A stretch of DNA of 64,000 nt, taken from contig NC_009881.1 of assembly GCF_000018205.1 (NCBI RefSeq), forward strand, positions 682,001 to 746,000, given 5' to 3'. A program made the translations under genes and the position numbers. The notes beneath the pieces were generated by a model. The model was not told the origin of the DNA. It searched no databases and saw only the letters and a program-made list of their open reading frames with translations. This document shows, piece after piece, positions 47,544-57,549 of the stretch (its first letter is position 1; every line of letters begins with the position of its first letter). This DNA is from Rickettsia akari str. Hartford (GTDB taxonomy: Bacteria; Pseudomonadota; Alphaproteobacteria; Rickettsiales; Rickettsiaceae).

Positions 47544-48257
47544 ATGAATATCAAAGATGTAGGAGTAATAATTTCTAAAAAACCTTTGAAAGAAAATACA
47601 TTTATTATTACGGTTTGTACTAAAAATCATGGTTTATATTCGGGAGTTGTAAAAGAATCTTCTAAAAAAAGCAAATTTATATATCAGGAAGGGAATATTG
47701 TAGATTTCCTCTGGCAGGCGAGACTACACGAACATATCGGCATTGCTAAATGTGAACTCATAAAATCTTACACTGGTTATTTGATCATAAATAAAACTAA
47801 ATTATATGCCTTTAATTCCATTATATCTTTAATCAAAGAGTTATGTCATGAAAGAGAAAAGCATTCTAATTTTTTTTCATTTCTACTTAACTATTTAGAT
47901 AATTTATCAAAAAATTTTTGTTTTCGTGATTATATTAATTTTGAGCTAACTTTACTTGCCAAGACTGGTTATAAGCTTGATCTTACAAAGTGCGGCGTGA
48001 CTCACGTTACAACTGATTTAACCTATGTATCACCTAAATCAGCTAGAGCATTATCATATGAAGTAGGGAAGCCTTACAAAGATAAATTATTGATTTTACC
48101 AAAATTTTTACTTTCAGATGATAGTGAGATTACATTAGAAGAAAAAAGACAAGCTTTAACTCTAACAAACTATTTTTTTAATAGATATTTATTTCATAAT
48201 AATAGACAACCTGAAGCACGCCAAACTTTTGTGGGGTATATACTTAATGAGGGCTAA
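47544..48257 (+). CDS. recO: DNA repair protein RecO
   Basis: RecO helps load RecA on SSB-coated single strands. The 237-residue protein has the OB-fold N terminus ([33 protein letters not shown]) and a helical C-terminal domain ([20 protein letters not shown]). The usual zinc cysteines are largely absent: only the Cys in LTKCGVTH is near that place. AAGGA lies 8 bases before ATG 47544. It follows radA closely, giving a small recombination gene group. Confidence 0.9.
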   Translation: MNIKDVGVIISKKPLKENTFIITVCTKNHGLYSGVVKESSKKSKFIYQEGNIVDFLWQARLHEHIGIAKCELIKSYTGYLIINKTKLYAFNSIISLIKELCHEREKHSNFFSFLLNYLDNLSKNFCFRDYINFELTLLAKTGYKLDLTKCGVTHVTTDLTYVSPKSARALSYEVGKPYKDKLLILPKFLLSDDSEITLEEKRQALTLTNYFFNRYLFHNNRQPEARQTFVGYILNEG

Positions 48258-48279
48258 GCGGTCTTGTTGTATGGACTGG

Positions 48280-48455
48280 TTTTGCGTCATTGCGAGGAAA
48301 TTACGAAGTGATTGACGAAGCAATCCAGTTAAAAATGCTATTCTATATCATTTCTAACTGGATTGCCACGCAGCCTACGGCTGTTCAGTTCACAATGACG
48401 TGGGTAGTATCCACGCAACAATACCTCACGGGAATGACACCTTGTAGCCACAAAT
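48280..48455. repeat. RPE region between recO and tsaB
   Basis: A large inverted repeat is visible: GTCATTGCGAGGAAATTACGAAG with GAAGCAATCCAGTTA against TAACTGGATTGCCACG and CACAATGACG, around an AT-rich centre. A CACGGGAATGACACC tail is a second element. Confidence 0.75.
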
Positions 48456-48468
48456 AATATAATAATCT

Positions 48469-49155
48469 ATGAAAATACTAGCATTTGACACAGCCAATAA
48501 TACTGCATCGGTAGCAATATCCGAAAATGAGAATATTTGGACATATATAGAAGAATTACGCCATTCTATGCAAGCAGAGACTCTCATGCCGATGATAGAA
48601 GACGTGATGAAATCAGCTAAATATTCATATGATGATCTAGATTATTTAGCAGTAACTAACGGACCAGGTAGCTTTACCGGTATTAGAATAGGGGTTGCTT
48701 GTGCTAAAGGTATATTATTCGCCAAGGAAAAGATTAAAGCAGTAGCGGTTAGCAATTTTGAATATGCTTACTTTAGAGCCATAACTCAAGTTAAAGACTA
48801 TGATAAAATATATGTCTTTTTAAACGCTTATCGCTCACAGCTCTATATGCAGGTTTTTCATAAATCAGGAGAAATAGAAGAGCCGTTATTGATAGACTTC
48901 GAGTATGCTATAAAGCTTCTTGCAAATGAGAAAGGTAATATAGTGTGCTGCGGTAGCGGACTTGAATTTATATATCACCAAATTATGCATTTACCGAATA
49001 TAATAACCTTACCACGTTTTGCACGAGTTAAAGCATGGTTTATTTGTAGATATATTGCTCGTAGACTATCGAGCGGTATGAAGTTAAACAGCTTTATCGA
49101 ACCGCTGTATATACGCCCACCTGATGCTAAGATAGCTAAAAAGGATAAGCTTTAA
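48469..49155 (+). CDS. tsaB: tRNA threonylcarbamoyladenosine biosynthesis protein TsaB
   Basis: TsaB is the non-catalytic partner of TsaD in forming t6A37 of ANN-decoding tRNAs. The 228-residue protein has the ASKHA-fold start [15 protein letters not shown]. The family-specific [20 protein letters not shown] block lies near residues 63-82. The C terminus [16 protein letters not shown] is also typical. No rimI gene follows. The next gene is convergent. Confidence 0.95.
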   Translation: MKILAFDTANNTASVAISENENIWTYIEELRHSMQAETLMPMIEDVMKSAKYSYDDLDYLAVTNGPGSFTGIRIGVACAKGILFAKEKIKAVAVSNFEYAYFRAITQVKDYDKIYVFLNAYRSQLYMQVFHKSGEIEEPLLIDFEYAIKLLANEKGNIVCCGSGLEFIYHQIMHLPNIITLPRFARVKAWFICRYIARRLSSGMKLNSFIEPLYIRPPDAKIAKKDKL

Positions 49156-49188
49156 AAGAATCTTATCCTCTTTAATTGGGCCTATTTA

Positions 49189-50232
49189 TTAGAAGTATTC
49201 TGTCAAATGATCGTTAGGGTCAGAATCATTTCCAATTCCAGAATCATCAGAATTATATCTGCTTTTTTCACTATTACCTAACAATACAACACTAGAACCA
49301 TTATTTACAAAATTTTCATGATATGTTTCATTAGAATTTTCACACTGTGCTTCTCCTTGTCTTTCAAGCTGCTCTACAACCTCTTCATCGTCCATTAAGG
49401 TTATTATGCGTTTAATTTGTGCAACAGGAAGCAAAGACAATATCCTTGGTAAGTTAATATTAACGATTCTTAGTATATTTTCATCTGAGGCATGAGAAAT
49501 TATTGTTGCTAGCATATCATCTGGAATATTACTTACGATTCTTACTAAACTTTCATTTGGAATAATATCAAGCCTTTCTGCAAATTTTTCTTCTCCTGCT
49601 AAAATAATTATATTTTTAAACGATTCATCAGCAATATCCTCATTTGATAATTTATTTAGTGCCTGCTCGGTAAGTTCTTCTAAAGAAAGATTATCAGGGT
49701 TTTCATTAAATAATTTATCCAACTTATCTTGTGTGATTAAATCTATTACTTTTTCAAGATGCCAAGGCAAAATATAACTAACTAATTTTTGTGCTTGCTC
49801 ATCGGGAATATTATTAATTAATTCTGCACATTTTTCATATGTAATCTTTTCAAAGACTTCATCTAATTCATTTTCAGGAATATTTAAAATCTCTTCTACT
49901 AACTCATTATCAGAGAGAGTTTCAAATTGATCTAAGAGATTAAATGTTTCTTCATTTTTTACTGCTTCTTGGCAGACTATTTTAGAATTTAAAAAAGGAG
50001 ATTTCGCTTGAACTTCTACTATTTTGTTATTACATCTTGCAGTTTTTTCATCATGCTGCTTAACTGAATTATCTAACGCTGCTAAAAGAGCAGTATTTTC
50101 TTCTTGATTAGTAGTTTGCTTTGAAAAATCAATAAACTCAAACTCATCGCTAGCAAGATAGGATGCTGGCTTTGGACAAGTATTATATTGGATTAAATTT
50201 CGTAACTTATTGAACATTGATGTTATTGGCAT
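49189..50232 (-). CDS. Helical repeat protein (MgtE-N-like), possible effector
   Basis: This 347-residue protein has no signal peptide or membrane segment. Residues about 95-295 are consecutive helix-pair repeats with an IP-E/D signature (ILNIPENELDEVFEKI, LINNIPDEQAQKLVSYI, LDIIPNESLVRIVSNIPDDML), similar to the N-terminal helical domain of MgtE channels but without a channel. The tail is acidic and Ser-rich (SRYNSDDSGIGNDSDPNDHL) with a polar, flexible end as in type IV secreted effectors. GGGAG lies 7 bases before ATG 50232, so the longer TTG-start version is rejected. It stands alone, convergent to tsaB. Function is unknown; host-directed binding is an inference. Confidence 0.7.
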   Translation of the reverse strand: MPITSMFNKLRNLIQYNTCPKPASYLASDEFEFIDFSKQTTNQEENTALLAALDNSVKQHDEKTARCNNKIVEVQAKSPFLNSKIVCQEAVKNEETFNLLDQFETLSDNELVEEILNIPENELDEVFEKITYEKCAELINNIPDEQAQKLVSYILPWHLEKVIDLITQDKLDKLFNENPDNLSLEELTEQALNKLSNEDIADESFKNIIILAGEEKFAERLDIIPNESLVRIVSNIPDDMLATIISHASDENILRIVNINLPRILSLLPVAQIKRIITLMDDEEVVEQLERQGEAQCENSNETYHENFVNNGSSVVLLGNSEKSRYNSDDSGIGNDSDPNDHLTEYF

Positions 50233-50374
50233 AATATCTCCCAATTTCTTATGATAATAATCAGCGCCACGATTATAATAGAAATTATGAGGAAGTCAAG
50301 ATATGGGCTAATAATTATTAACTTTTTATTATATTTGACTTAAAATTGATTAATTTATCACAGATGGACATTCT

Positions 50375-50460
50375 ACTAAATATTATTCCTGCGGAAACGT
50401 TGCGTTGCCTGCATGGCTCGTTTATGTCATCCCTGCAAAAGCGGGAATGACATATAATAA
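50375..50460. repeat. RPE fragment between the repeat protein and infB
   Basis: It contains ATTCCTGCGGAAACG, GCATGGCTCGTTTATGTCATCCC and GCAAAAGCGGGAATGACAT. These are two RPE arms with a TGCATGGCTCG unit between them. Bases 50245-50374 hold the upstream region of the repeat-protein gene. Confidence 0.65.
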
Positions 50461-50468
50461 AAATTCTA

Positions 50469-52958
50469 CTATAATTGTCTCTGTTCTTGAACTAGCTCAA
50501 AAACTTCAACTGTGTCTCCTTCTCTAATATCTTCGTAATTTTCAAATGCTATACCACACTCATATCCTTCTCTAACTTCTTTAACTTCATCTTTAAAGCG
50601 TTTTAAAGTTTTGAGTTTTCCTTCGTGAATGACTACATTATCACGTAATAAGCGTACGCTCGCTCCTTGCTTAATAATCCCTTTAGTTACATAGCTACCG
50701 GCAATTTTACCGACTTTGGTAATATTAAATATTTGTCTAATTTCCACGCTTCCGATATATTGCTCTCTAACGATCGGATCAAGCATACCGCTCATAATGG
50801 CTTTCACGTCATCAATTAAATTATATATTATACTATAATATCTAATATCGACTTTTTCTTTTTCTGCGGCAGTTAAAGCATTTGCCCCTGCTCTAACGTT
50901 AAAACCGACAATAATAGCTGAAGAAGCATGTGCAAGAGATACATCGGATTCCGTTATCGGACCTACACCGCTATGAAGTATACGAAGCTTTATTGCATCA
51001 CTCGGTAATTTTAATAAGCTACCTAAAATAGCTTCAACTGACCCTTGAACATCACCTTTAATAATTAAAGGTAATTCCTTAATTTTACTATTACCGGAAG
51101 CTTTTAAAAATAAATCTTCTAAACTTGAACGCGGTGCAATAGATATTTTCTTTTCTTTAGCAAGACGCATTCTATATTCGGCTATATCTTTTGCTTGTTT
51201 CTCATTTTGTACTACGTTAAATTTATCGCCGGCAAAAGGTACTTCGTTTAAACCTTGAATTTCTACGGGAACAGATGGGGTTGCTTCCACTATTTCTAGT
51301 CCCTTATCATTAGTCATCTTTTTAACTTTACCGTAAGAGCTACCTGCTATTATAATATCACCATTTCTTAAGGTACCTCGTTGAACTAATATAGTGGTTA
51401 GCGTTCCTCTGCCTTTTTCGATTTTCGATTCAATTACAACACCAGAAGCTGGACCGAAAGGGCTTGCCTTTAAATCCTTCATTTCTGCAACTAATAAAAT
51501 CGCTTCTTCAAGTTTCTCTAAGTTAATTTTTTTTAGTGCCGAGATAGGAATAACCATAACGTCACCCCCTGCCTCTTCGCCTATAATTTCGTGGACATAT
51601 AATTCGTTTTTTACACGCTCAATATCAATATCCGGCTTATCAATCTTATTAATAGCTACAATTATAGGAACGCCCGCTGCTTTTGCATGATTAATTGACT
51701 CAACCGTTTGCGTTTTGATTCCATCATCTGCTGCAACCACTATAATAACTATATCCGTTACTTTAGCACCTCTTGACCGCATTTCCGAAAAAGCCTCGTG
51801 ACCCGGAGTATCAATAAAAGTAATCGCTCTACCGTCTGCAAGAGTTACTCTATAAGCTCCGATATGCTGGGTAATGCCTCCAGTTTCACTTGCAGCAATA
51901 TCCGTAGATTTAAGAGCGTCAAGTAATGATGTTTTTCCGTGATCTACATGCCCCATTACTGTAACAACTGGAGCACGCATTCTCAAATCTTCAACCTTAT
52001 CATCACTAATTAAAACATTTTCAACATCTGATTCTTGCACTCTTTTTACCGTATGCCCTAAATTTGTTGCGACTAGTTCCGCTGTATCGGTATCTATTGT
52101 TTGGCTTGCATTCGCAAGAACACCTAGCTTCATTAATTCCTTAATTACATCTGCTACTCTTTCAGACATAGCATTTGCAAGATCGCCAACTCCGATAACT
52201 TCCGGTATCGTCACTTCTCTATATACCTTCTCAGGTGCTTGTGATGCTAATTTACGCTTTTCTTTTTCTCTAGCTCTTTTTATAGAAGCAAGACTTCTAG
52301 TTCTACCGCTTTCGTCATCGCCGAGCATATTGAAAAGATCGACTTTTTTGAATTTTTTTGGCTCTTCTAACTTAATCTTTGGAGCAACTACTTTACTATC
52401 TGCTGTTTTATCTAATTCTTTCTCTAATTCTATACCGTAACGTGTTCGCATTCCTACTAAAGGAGACTTTACAAAAGATTCTTCTTTCTTTTTAGATATT
52501 TGTGACGGTATATGTTCATTATCTTGAACGATTTTAGCACTAACTTCTACTTTATTTTCTTCGTTATTTTGCTGTTTTTGTTCAACTTCTTTATCAGTTT
52601 CTAGCGGTTCTATTTTTGAGTTAGCAGACTGGTTAATACTTGCAAGTTTACTTAAAGTGCTGATTTGTGAAGTGTCATTTAATTTAGATTGCTCAGCAGC
52701 TTTTTTAAGAATAGATAAACGTCTGTTAAATTCTTCCTTATTAGCATCAATAGCAGTGTGATCTAAACTATTTCTTTCTTGATTTAATGAAATGGTAGTA
52801 GTACTACCGGTAGAGCTTTTTCTAACTTCTACTAGTGTCTTAGATTTAGCATTAACAAAGCTTTGAGCTCCTGTAAGAGAGTCAAAAGACTTATTAAGCG
52901 ATAATTTTGAATTGCCAAGTGTCAACTTTTTGGGTTTGATTTCCTGGTTATCCGTCAT
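50469..52958 (-). CDS. infB: Translation initiation factor IF-2
   Basis: IF-2 is the GTPase that brings fMet-tRNA to the 30S subunit. The 829-residue protein has a charged, flexible N-terminal region (1-250). The IF2_N motif [23 protein letters not shown] comes next, then the G domain with [12 protein letters not shown] (G1), [10 protein letters not shown] (G3) and AINKIDKP (G4). Domains II to IV end in [17 protein letters not shown]. All nucleotide-binding residues are present. It is the last gene of the rimP-nusA-infB group; rbfA does not follow. RPEs separate it from nusA. Confidence 0.98.
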
Positions 52959-52994
52959 ATTTAAAACCTTTGTGTTTCTGTTTTTTCTGTCTAC

Positions 52995-53205
52995 TACTTA
53001 TTACATCATTCCCGTAGAAATGTTGTACACATAGCTATCATTCGCGCAAAATCGGGAATCCAAAAAAAGTATAAATACACCAAGCTTTTGAAATTAAAAG
53101 CTCGATTCATCTCACTTTATGCTGGATTCACGCCTACGCGGGAATAACATCGAGAGTGTTTTTTGATTCATACAACCACCATTTCGCAGGAATGACGTAC
53201 ATTCC
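52995..53205. repeat. Two RPEs between nusA and infB
   Basis: CATCATTCCCGTAGAAATGTTG with CAAAATCGGGAATCC, and later GCTGGATTCACGCCTACGCGGGAATAACATCGAGA with TTTCGCAGGAATGACGT, mark separate elements. They widen the usually tight nusA-infB spacing to 253 bases. Confidence 0.75.
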
Positions 53206-53211
53206 CATCCT

Positions 53212-54723
53212 CTAACTATCCTTTAATTCACCGTGCCGTCTAGCAGTTTTAATCAGTAATTTAATATTTTCGTCCGTTATATTAGAATTTGGAGCTAAAT
53301 TTTTAAATTCATTTACACTCATCTCTCCTAAATCTTCTATGGTCTTTATACCATATTCGGCAAATTTTAATATTAATTCAAGCGGTAATGCTAATATATC
53401 TATTAATTCTTGCTCAACTCCTAAATCCTCTAACTTTTTGATAATCTTTTCATTCTTAAGGTCGACGTAATTAACAGCTCGATTTTTGATCTCTACTGCA
53501 AGTTCTTCCTCAAAACCTTCGATTCTTGTCAAAGTACTAACCTCACTACTGGCAATTTGTTCTACCGAATTAAATCCCGTTACCGATAAAAGCTGACCTA
53601 TAACTTCTTCAACATCTAAAGCTTCCATAAATAATTGCGTAGAAGTCACAAACTCTTCGTTTCTTCTTTTTGATTCCTGCTCTTCAGTCATTATATCGAT
53701 ATTCCAACCTGTAAGCTTAGAAGCTAAACGAACATTCTGCCCTCTTCTACCTATTGCAATACTTTGATTTTCTTGTGAAACTACTACTTCTACCTTATGC
53801 CTATCCTCATCAATCAAAATTTTTGTAATCTCCCCAGGTGCAAGCGGTGCAAGAGCATTAACTATAAACTGTGCAAGATCATTACTCCATAATACTATAT
53901 CAATTTTCTCTCCGTTTAACTCATTTGTTACTGCTTTTACTCTATTACCTCTAATACCTACACATGAGCCTACGGGATCTATACTACTATCCGAAGCAAA
54001 TACCGCTATTTTTGCTCTTGAACCGGGATCACGTGCTACTGATTTTATTTGAATAATATCTTCAAGAATTTCAGGTACTTCTATCTTAAATAGTTTAACT
54101 AGCATCTGGTTATCTACTCTAGACAAGAAAATCTGCGGTCCTTTTGTCTCTTGCCTTACATCCTGTACATATGCTTTTATCCGATCATTAGGTTTAAAAT
54201 TCTCACCATTAATTAATTGATCTTTTTTTATTATTGCTTCAGCACGACTCAAGTCAACTATTATATCACCGTATTCTATTCTCTTAACTATCCCGTTTAT
54301 AATTTCGCCTTTTCTATCTTTAAAGTCATGATATTGTTTTTCACGCTCAGCTTCTATAACACGTTGAGTTATCACTTGTTTTGCAGCTTGCGCTGATACT
54401 CTCGCATGATCAATCGGTGGTAAATATTCATATATCTCATCACCGATTTTAGCTTCCGGATTCTTTCTTAAAGCTTCTGCAAGTGAGATTTGCGTTAAGT
54501 AATCTTGTACATCTTCTACTATTTTTAAGATTCTTAAAAGATTTATCTCACCGGTTTTCCTATTTATCTGAGCTTTAATATTATATTCATTACCGTATTT
54601 TTTTCGTCCTGCTACTTGTACCGCTTGTTCAACAGTTGAAACCAAAATTTCTTTTGATATTCCTTTCTCACGAGCTACAGAATCTATAATTTGTAAAATT
54701 TCTACATTACCTATATTAGACAT
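53212..54723 (-). CDS. nusA: Transcription termination/antitermination factor NusA
   Basis: NusA binds RNA polymerase and nascent RNA. The 503-residue protein has the N-terminal polymerase-binding domain (EILQIIDSVAREKGI), an S1 domain (GEIINGIVKRIEYGDIIVDL), and two KH domains (DPVGSCVGIRGNRVKAV, SIAIGRRGQNVRLASKLTGWNIDI). Two C-terminal helix-hairpin-helix repeats follow (LLSVTGFNSVEQIAS, PLELILKFAEYGIKTIEDLGEMS). The C-terminal repeats are as in other alphaproteobacteria. It lies 89 bases after rimP. Confidence 0.97.
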   Translation of the reverse strand: MSNIGNVEILQIIDSVAREKGISKEILVSTVEQAVQVAGRKKYGNEYNIKAQINRKTGEINLLRILKIVEDVQDYLTQISLAEALRKNPEAKIGDEIYEYLPPIDHARVSAQAAKQVITQRVIEAEREKQYHDFKDRKGEIINGIVKRIEYGDIIVDLSRAEAIIKKDQLINGENFKPNDRIKAYVQDVRQETKGPQIFLSRVDNQMLVKLFKIEVPEILEDIIQIKSVARDPGSRAKIAVFASDSSIDPVGSCVGIRGNRVKAVTNELNGEKIDIVLWSNDLAQFIVNALAPLAPGEITKILIDEDRHKVEVVVSQENQSIAIGRRGQNVRLASKLTGWNIDIMTEEQESKRRNEEFVTSTQLFMEALDVEEVIGQLLSVTGFNSVEQIASSEVSTLTRIEGFEEELAVEIKNRAVNYVDLKNEKIIKKLEDLGVEQELIDILALPLELILKFAEYGIKTIEDLGEMSVNEFKNLAPNSNITDENIKLLIKTARRHGELKDS

Positions 54724-54812
54724 ACATTATCTCTTATTGCTTTAGGGTATTGCGACAATTTCTTACACGATTTAATTTTGGTTATTTTTTAAAAATACCT
54801 CAAAATAGATAA

Positions 54813-55313
54813 TCAATTAGAAACCTTCACAGAACCTAGTAATTTTTTCAATACTTCTTCAGTTAAAACTAGATTAGCATTTTTAATTAAATCATAATCA
54901 ATTAGTACTTCTTGTGCTTCACATTTTAAATATACTTTATTATTTTCGGCTTTAATTATTTTACCCTGATAACGAGTTTTGCCGTTCAATAATTCTTTAA
55001 GTTTGACTTTAACTTCTCTTCCTAAAAATCTATTATAATTTTCAAACTTTACTAACGGACGTTCAAGACCGCTTGATGCTACCTCTAAAGAATATGCATC
55101 TTCTATTAAATCTTCAACATCTAGAATAGCTGAGATAGTACTACTTGCTTTAGTACAATCTGCCACAGATATTTTTTCACCGTTTAAGCTATCAATCAAT
55201 ATCTCGACTACTTTATGGTTAACACCTTTAAACTTAATAAGCACTAACTCAAATCCCATATCAGTCAAGGATTTTTCTATTACGTTTGTTATTTGTTGTT
55301 CAATAGTTTGCAT
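54813..55313 (-). CDS. rimP: Ribosome maturation factor RimP
   Basis: RimP assists 30S subunit assembly. The 166-residue protein has the typical start [23 protein letters not shown], the [14 protein letters not shown] segment, and the strongly conserved [32 protein letters not shown]. It is the first gene of the rimP-nusA-infB operon, as in most bacteria. A hairpin followed by a T-run lies just before its start. Confidence 0.95.
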   Translation of the reverse strand: MQTIEQQITNVIEKSLTDMGFELVLIKFKGVNHKVVEILIDSLNGEKISVADCTKASSTISAILDVEDLIEDAYSLEVASSGLERPLVKFENYNRFLGREVKVKLKELLNGKTRYQGKIIKAENNKVYLKCEAQEVLIDYDLIKNANLVLTEEVLKKLLGSVKVSN

Positions 55314-55327
55314 ATTTGATGTTTATA

Positions 55328-55353
55328 ACAAAAAAGGTGGGATAAACCCACCT
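55328..55353 (-). terminator. Intrinsic terminator upstream of rimP
   Basis: On the minus strand AGGTGGG (55353-55347), loop TTTAT, CCCACCT (55341-55335) is followed by TTTTTTG. It is a compact, GC-rich stem with a T-run, ending minus-strand transcription from the tyrS/tlyA/fic side only 15 bases before the rimP start. It could also be an attenuator in a rimP leader. Confidence 0.75.
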
Positions 55354-55469
55354 ACCTATAATTTTTATAATGCTTATCCGTAGCAATAATACACTAATTA
55401 GAATATATAAGCAATATTTAACTTTATATTTTTATGTCTAAGAGGCTTATTGTACAGTACAATTTTTAC

Positions 55470-55610
55470 TTTATATCATTCCCGCGGAAGCGGAAATCCA
55501 ATTAAATCAAGCTTTCCTAAAGCGTTATTGAAAAAATTATCCAACACAAAATCTTCAATTTTAAAGACTTTGTAGCCTAGATCGATGCTTTCGCATGGAT
55601 GACATCGAGA
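55470..55610. repeat. RPE between rimP and the fic remnant
   Basis: ATATCATTCCCGCGGAAGCGGAAATCC at the left and GATCGATGCTTTCGCATGGATGACATCGAGA at the right bracket an AT-rich centre. Confidence 0.7.
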
Positions 55611-55652
55611 GCTTTTTAAAAAATGTACAGTACTATAACTAAGAAGCTATCT

Positions 55653-56570
55653 TTAATCTCGTTTATAGTTGCTCTCTGTTTTTTCAATACATGAATTTTT
55701 TTTGCATCTTTCAAGTGCTGCTTTTGAATCGGTAATATCAGCAATTTCAAGTAACCCAATCTTAGTCCAAAAGCGGATTGTAGAAACATTTTCGTTAGCG
55801 AATTTAGCTAGTTTCCCGATTTTCATTAATCTTTCTGATTTTCTAATATCTGACGGCTCTTTGGCTATTATTGCCTTGAAGTAGATATCAAGTGAACGGT
55901 TAACTGCGTGATAAATAATCTTTTCATATTTTTCTTTTGAACCACCAAACTGTTCAGTTTCTAAAGACGTAATATAAGGCAATCGTTCTTGAGGTTTTAT
56001 AATTGCAGGCGGATAGCCTTCCATAATTAAAATTAAATTCATTAATAGACGTGCAGTGCGACCGTTGCCATCTGAAAAAGGATGAATTGTTACGAGTCTA
56101 TAATGAGCTTCCTATGCAAGCTCAACCTGATGAATATTTTTAACTCCATTTAACCAACTTATAAAATTTGTCATTAATAACGGCACTTTTGCAGAATTAA
56201 GCATTACTACTGTAGAACCTGCAATACGTACGGATACATTTCTATAATGACCTGCATTATAGTTATCAATATTATGTAGAATTGTATGATGTATTGCTAA
56301 AATATCTTTTTCGGTGATTTCGTAATATTTCTTTTTAGCAAACTTGTGGATAATATCTAAAGCTTTTGTATGGTTGGTAGCTTCTAAATGTTCTACTAAT
56401 GCCTTACCTCCTATAGTTAAACCATTTTCAATAACTATAGCAGTCTCTTTGCAGGATAAAGTACTTCCTTCGATAGCATTACTTGTATAAGTTAATGCTA
56501 TCTTAAACCACTAATCTAAGTTTTTAGTTAATTCAGCACTTAACGGACACAAATCATCTAACTTCTTCTT
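55653..56570 (-). pseudogene. Fic-family protein with MerR-like C-terminal helix-turn-helix, interrupted
   Basis: One minus frame from about 56555 to 55653 is open except for two TAG stops (56513-56511 and 56114-56112). It carries TSNAIEGSTLSCKET (inhibitory-type N-terminal motif), AGHYRNVSVRIAGS, and the Fic catalytic motif [14 protein letters not shown] complete with His and Arg. After YPPAIIKP it ends with [30 protein letters not shown], a MerR-style helix-turn-helix. Fic domains AMPylate or otherwise modify proteins. The start codon region is frameshifted in an A-run near 56575. The gene is dead as read, but the long undamaged frame implies recent loss. Confidence 0.8.
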
Positions 56571-56642
56571 TTTTTATCTAAAAGATGACATTGCATAAAC
56601 ATGAAGTATTAAGTGTTACTTTATGTCATTCTTATTTAATTA

Positions 56643-57386
56643 TCAAAGCTTAAAATGTCCTGCTATTAAAAACTCCTTATTCCCCTTAGATCCCAGTATT
56701 GGACTTTCTATAATATCAAACATATTAAAATTATGCTCTTGTTCAAGCCAATCTTTGATTTTATCGCATACTTTTTGATGTAAGAAAGTATTTTTAATAA
56801 TTCCTCCCTGCTCTACTTCATGCTTTTCAACCTCAAATTGTGGTTTTATCAAAGCAATAAGCATACAATCTTCTTTAGCTAAACTTAGTGAGGTCGGCAA
56901 TATAGTAGTTAAACTAATAAAACTGGCATCACAAACAATTAAATCAGGCTTTATTGTTATTTGTTTATCGCTTAAATATCGTGCATTAGTCTTCTCAAGC
57001 ACTTTAATTTGTGGATTGTCACGTAATTTAGGATGAAGTTCGCCATAACCTACATCTACAGCAAAAATTAATTTTGCTTTACGCTCAAGTAATACTTCGG
57101 TAAAACCGCCTGTGCTACTACCTATATCAATACAAACTAAATTTTCAGGATCAATTTTAAAATAATCCAAAGCAGCAATTAACTTTAATGCACCTCTTGA
57201 AACATAATTATGCTGAGGTAGCTTGACCTTAATGTCGCTATCATTTATATTAACCTGTATCCCAGGCTTAATTAACTGCTCATGCTTATTATGTACTTTA
57301 CCTTGAATAATCAAGCTTCGTGCTATAGTAATATCTGTTACAAAGCCTTTTTGAAGCAAATATTCATCAAGCCTTATTTTAGTCAT
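56643..57386 (-). CDS. tlyA: TlyA family rRNA 2'-O-methyltransferase / hemolysin-like
   Basis: The 247-residue protein has an N-terminal S4 domain (IRLDEYLLQKGFVTDITIARSLIIQGKV) and an FtsJ-like methyltransferase domain with the SAM strand VCIDIGSSTGGFTEVLLERKA. Catalytic residues follow as VDVGYGELHPKLR and LIVCDASFISL, with IALIKPQFEV near the end. TlyA in mycobacteria methylates C1409 of 16S and C1920 of 23S rRNA; the hemolysin label is historical. It lies downstream of tyrS with about 160 bases between. Confidence 0.92.
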   Translation of the reverse strand: MTKIRLDEYLLQKGFVTDITIARSLIIQGKVHNKHEQLIKPGIQVNINDSDIKVKLPQHNYVSRGALKLIAALDYFKIDPENLVCIDIGSSTGGFTEVLLERKAKLIFAVDVGYGELHPKLRDNPQIKVLEKTNARYLSDKQITIKPDLIVCDASFISLTTILPTSLSLAKEDCMLIALIKPQFEVEKHEVEQGGIIKNTFLHQKVCDKIKDWLEQEHNFNMFDIIESPILGSKGNKEFLIAGHFKL

Positions 57387-57453
57387 AACTTTTTAAATCT
57401 GAATTTAACTTATGTTATAGTGGTTCATTTAAATAGATAAGAAATACATAATT

Positions 57454-57486
57454 TGTCTAATTGAAAGTTGCAGTTGCAATTAGACA
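57454..57486. terminator. Hairpin between tyrS and tlyA
   Basis: TGTCTAATTG (57454-57463) pairs with CAATTAGACA (57477-57486). It lacks a long T-run but lies where a tyrS terminator would be. A TTGTTGTATGGCTCA unit (minus strand) beside it belongs to the TGCATGGCTC repeat family. Confidence 0.4.
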
Positions 57487-57549
57487 TAATATATCTGAGC
57501 CATACAACAATGTTGCAATTGAAAGGAGTATGGCAATCTAGAAAAATAT

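Noticed and set aside
55653-56042. Independent 129-codon MerR-like regulator
   Set aside because: The same frame continues upstream through a TAG into the Fic catalytic motif, so it is the tail of a Fic protein, not a separate gene.
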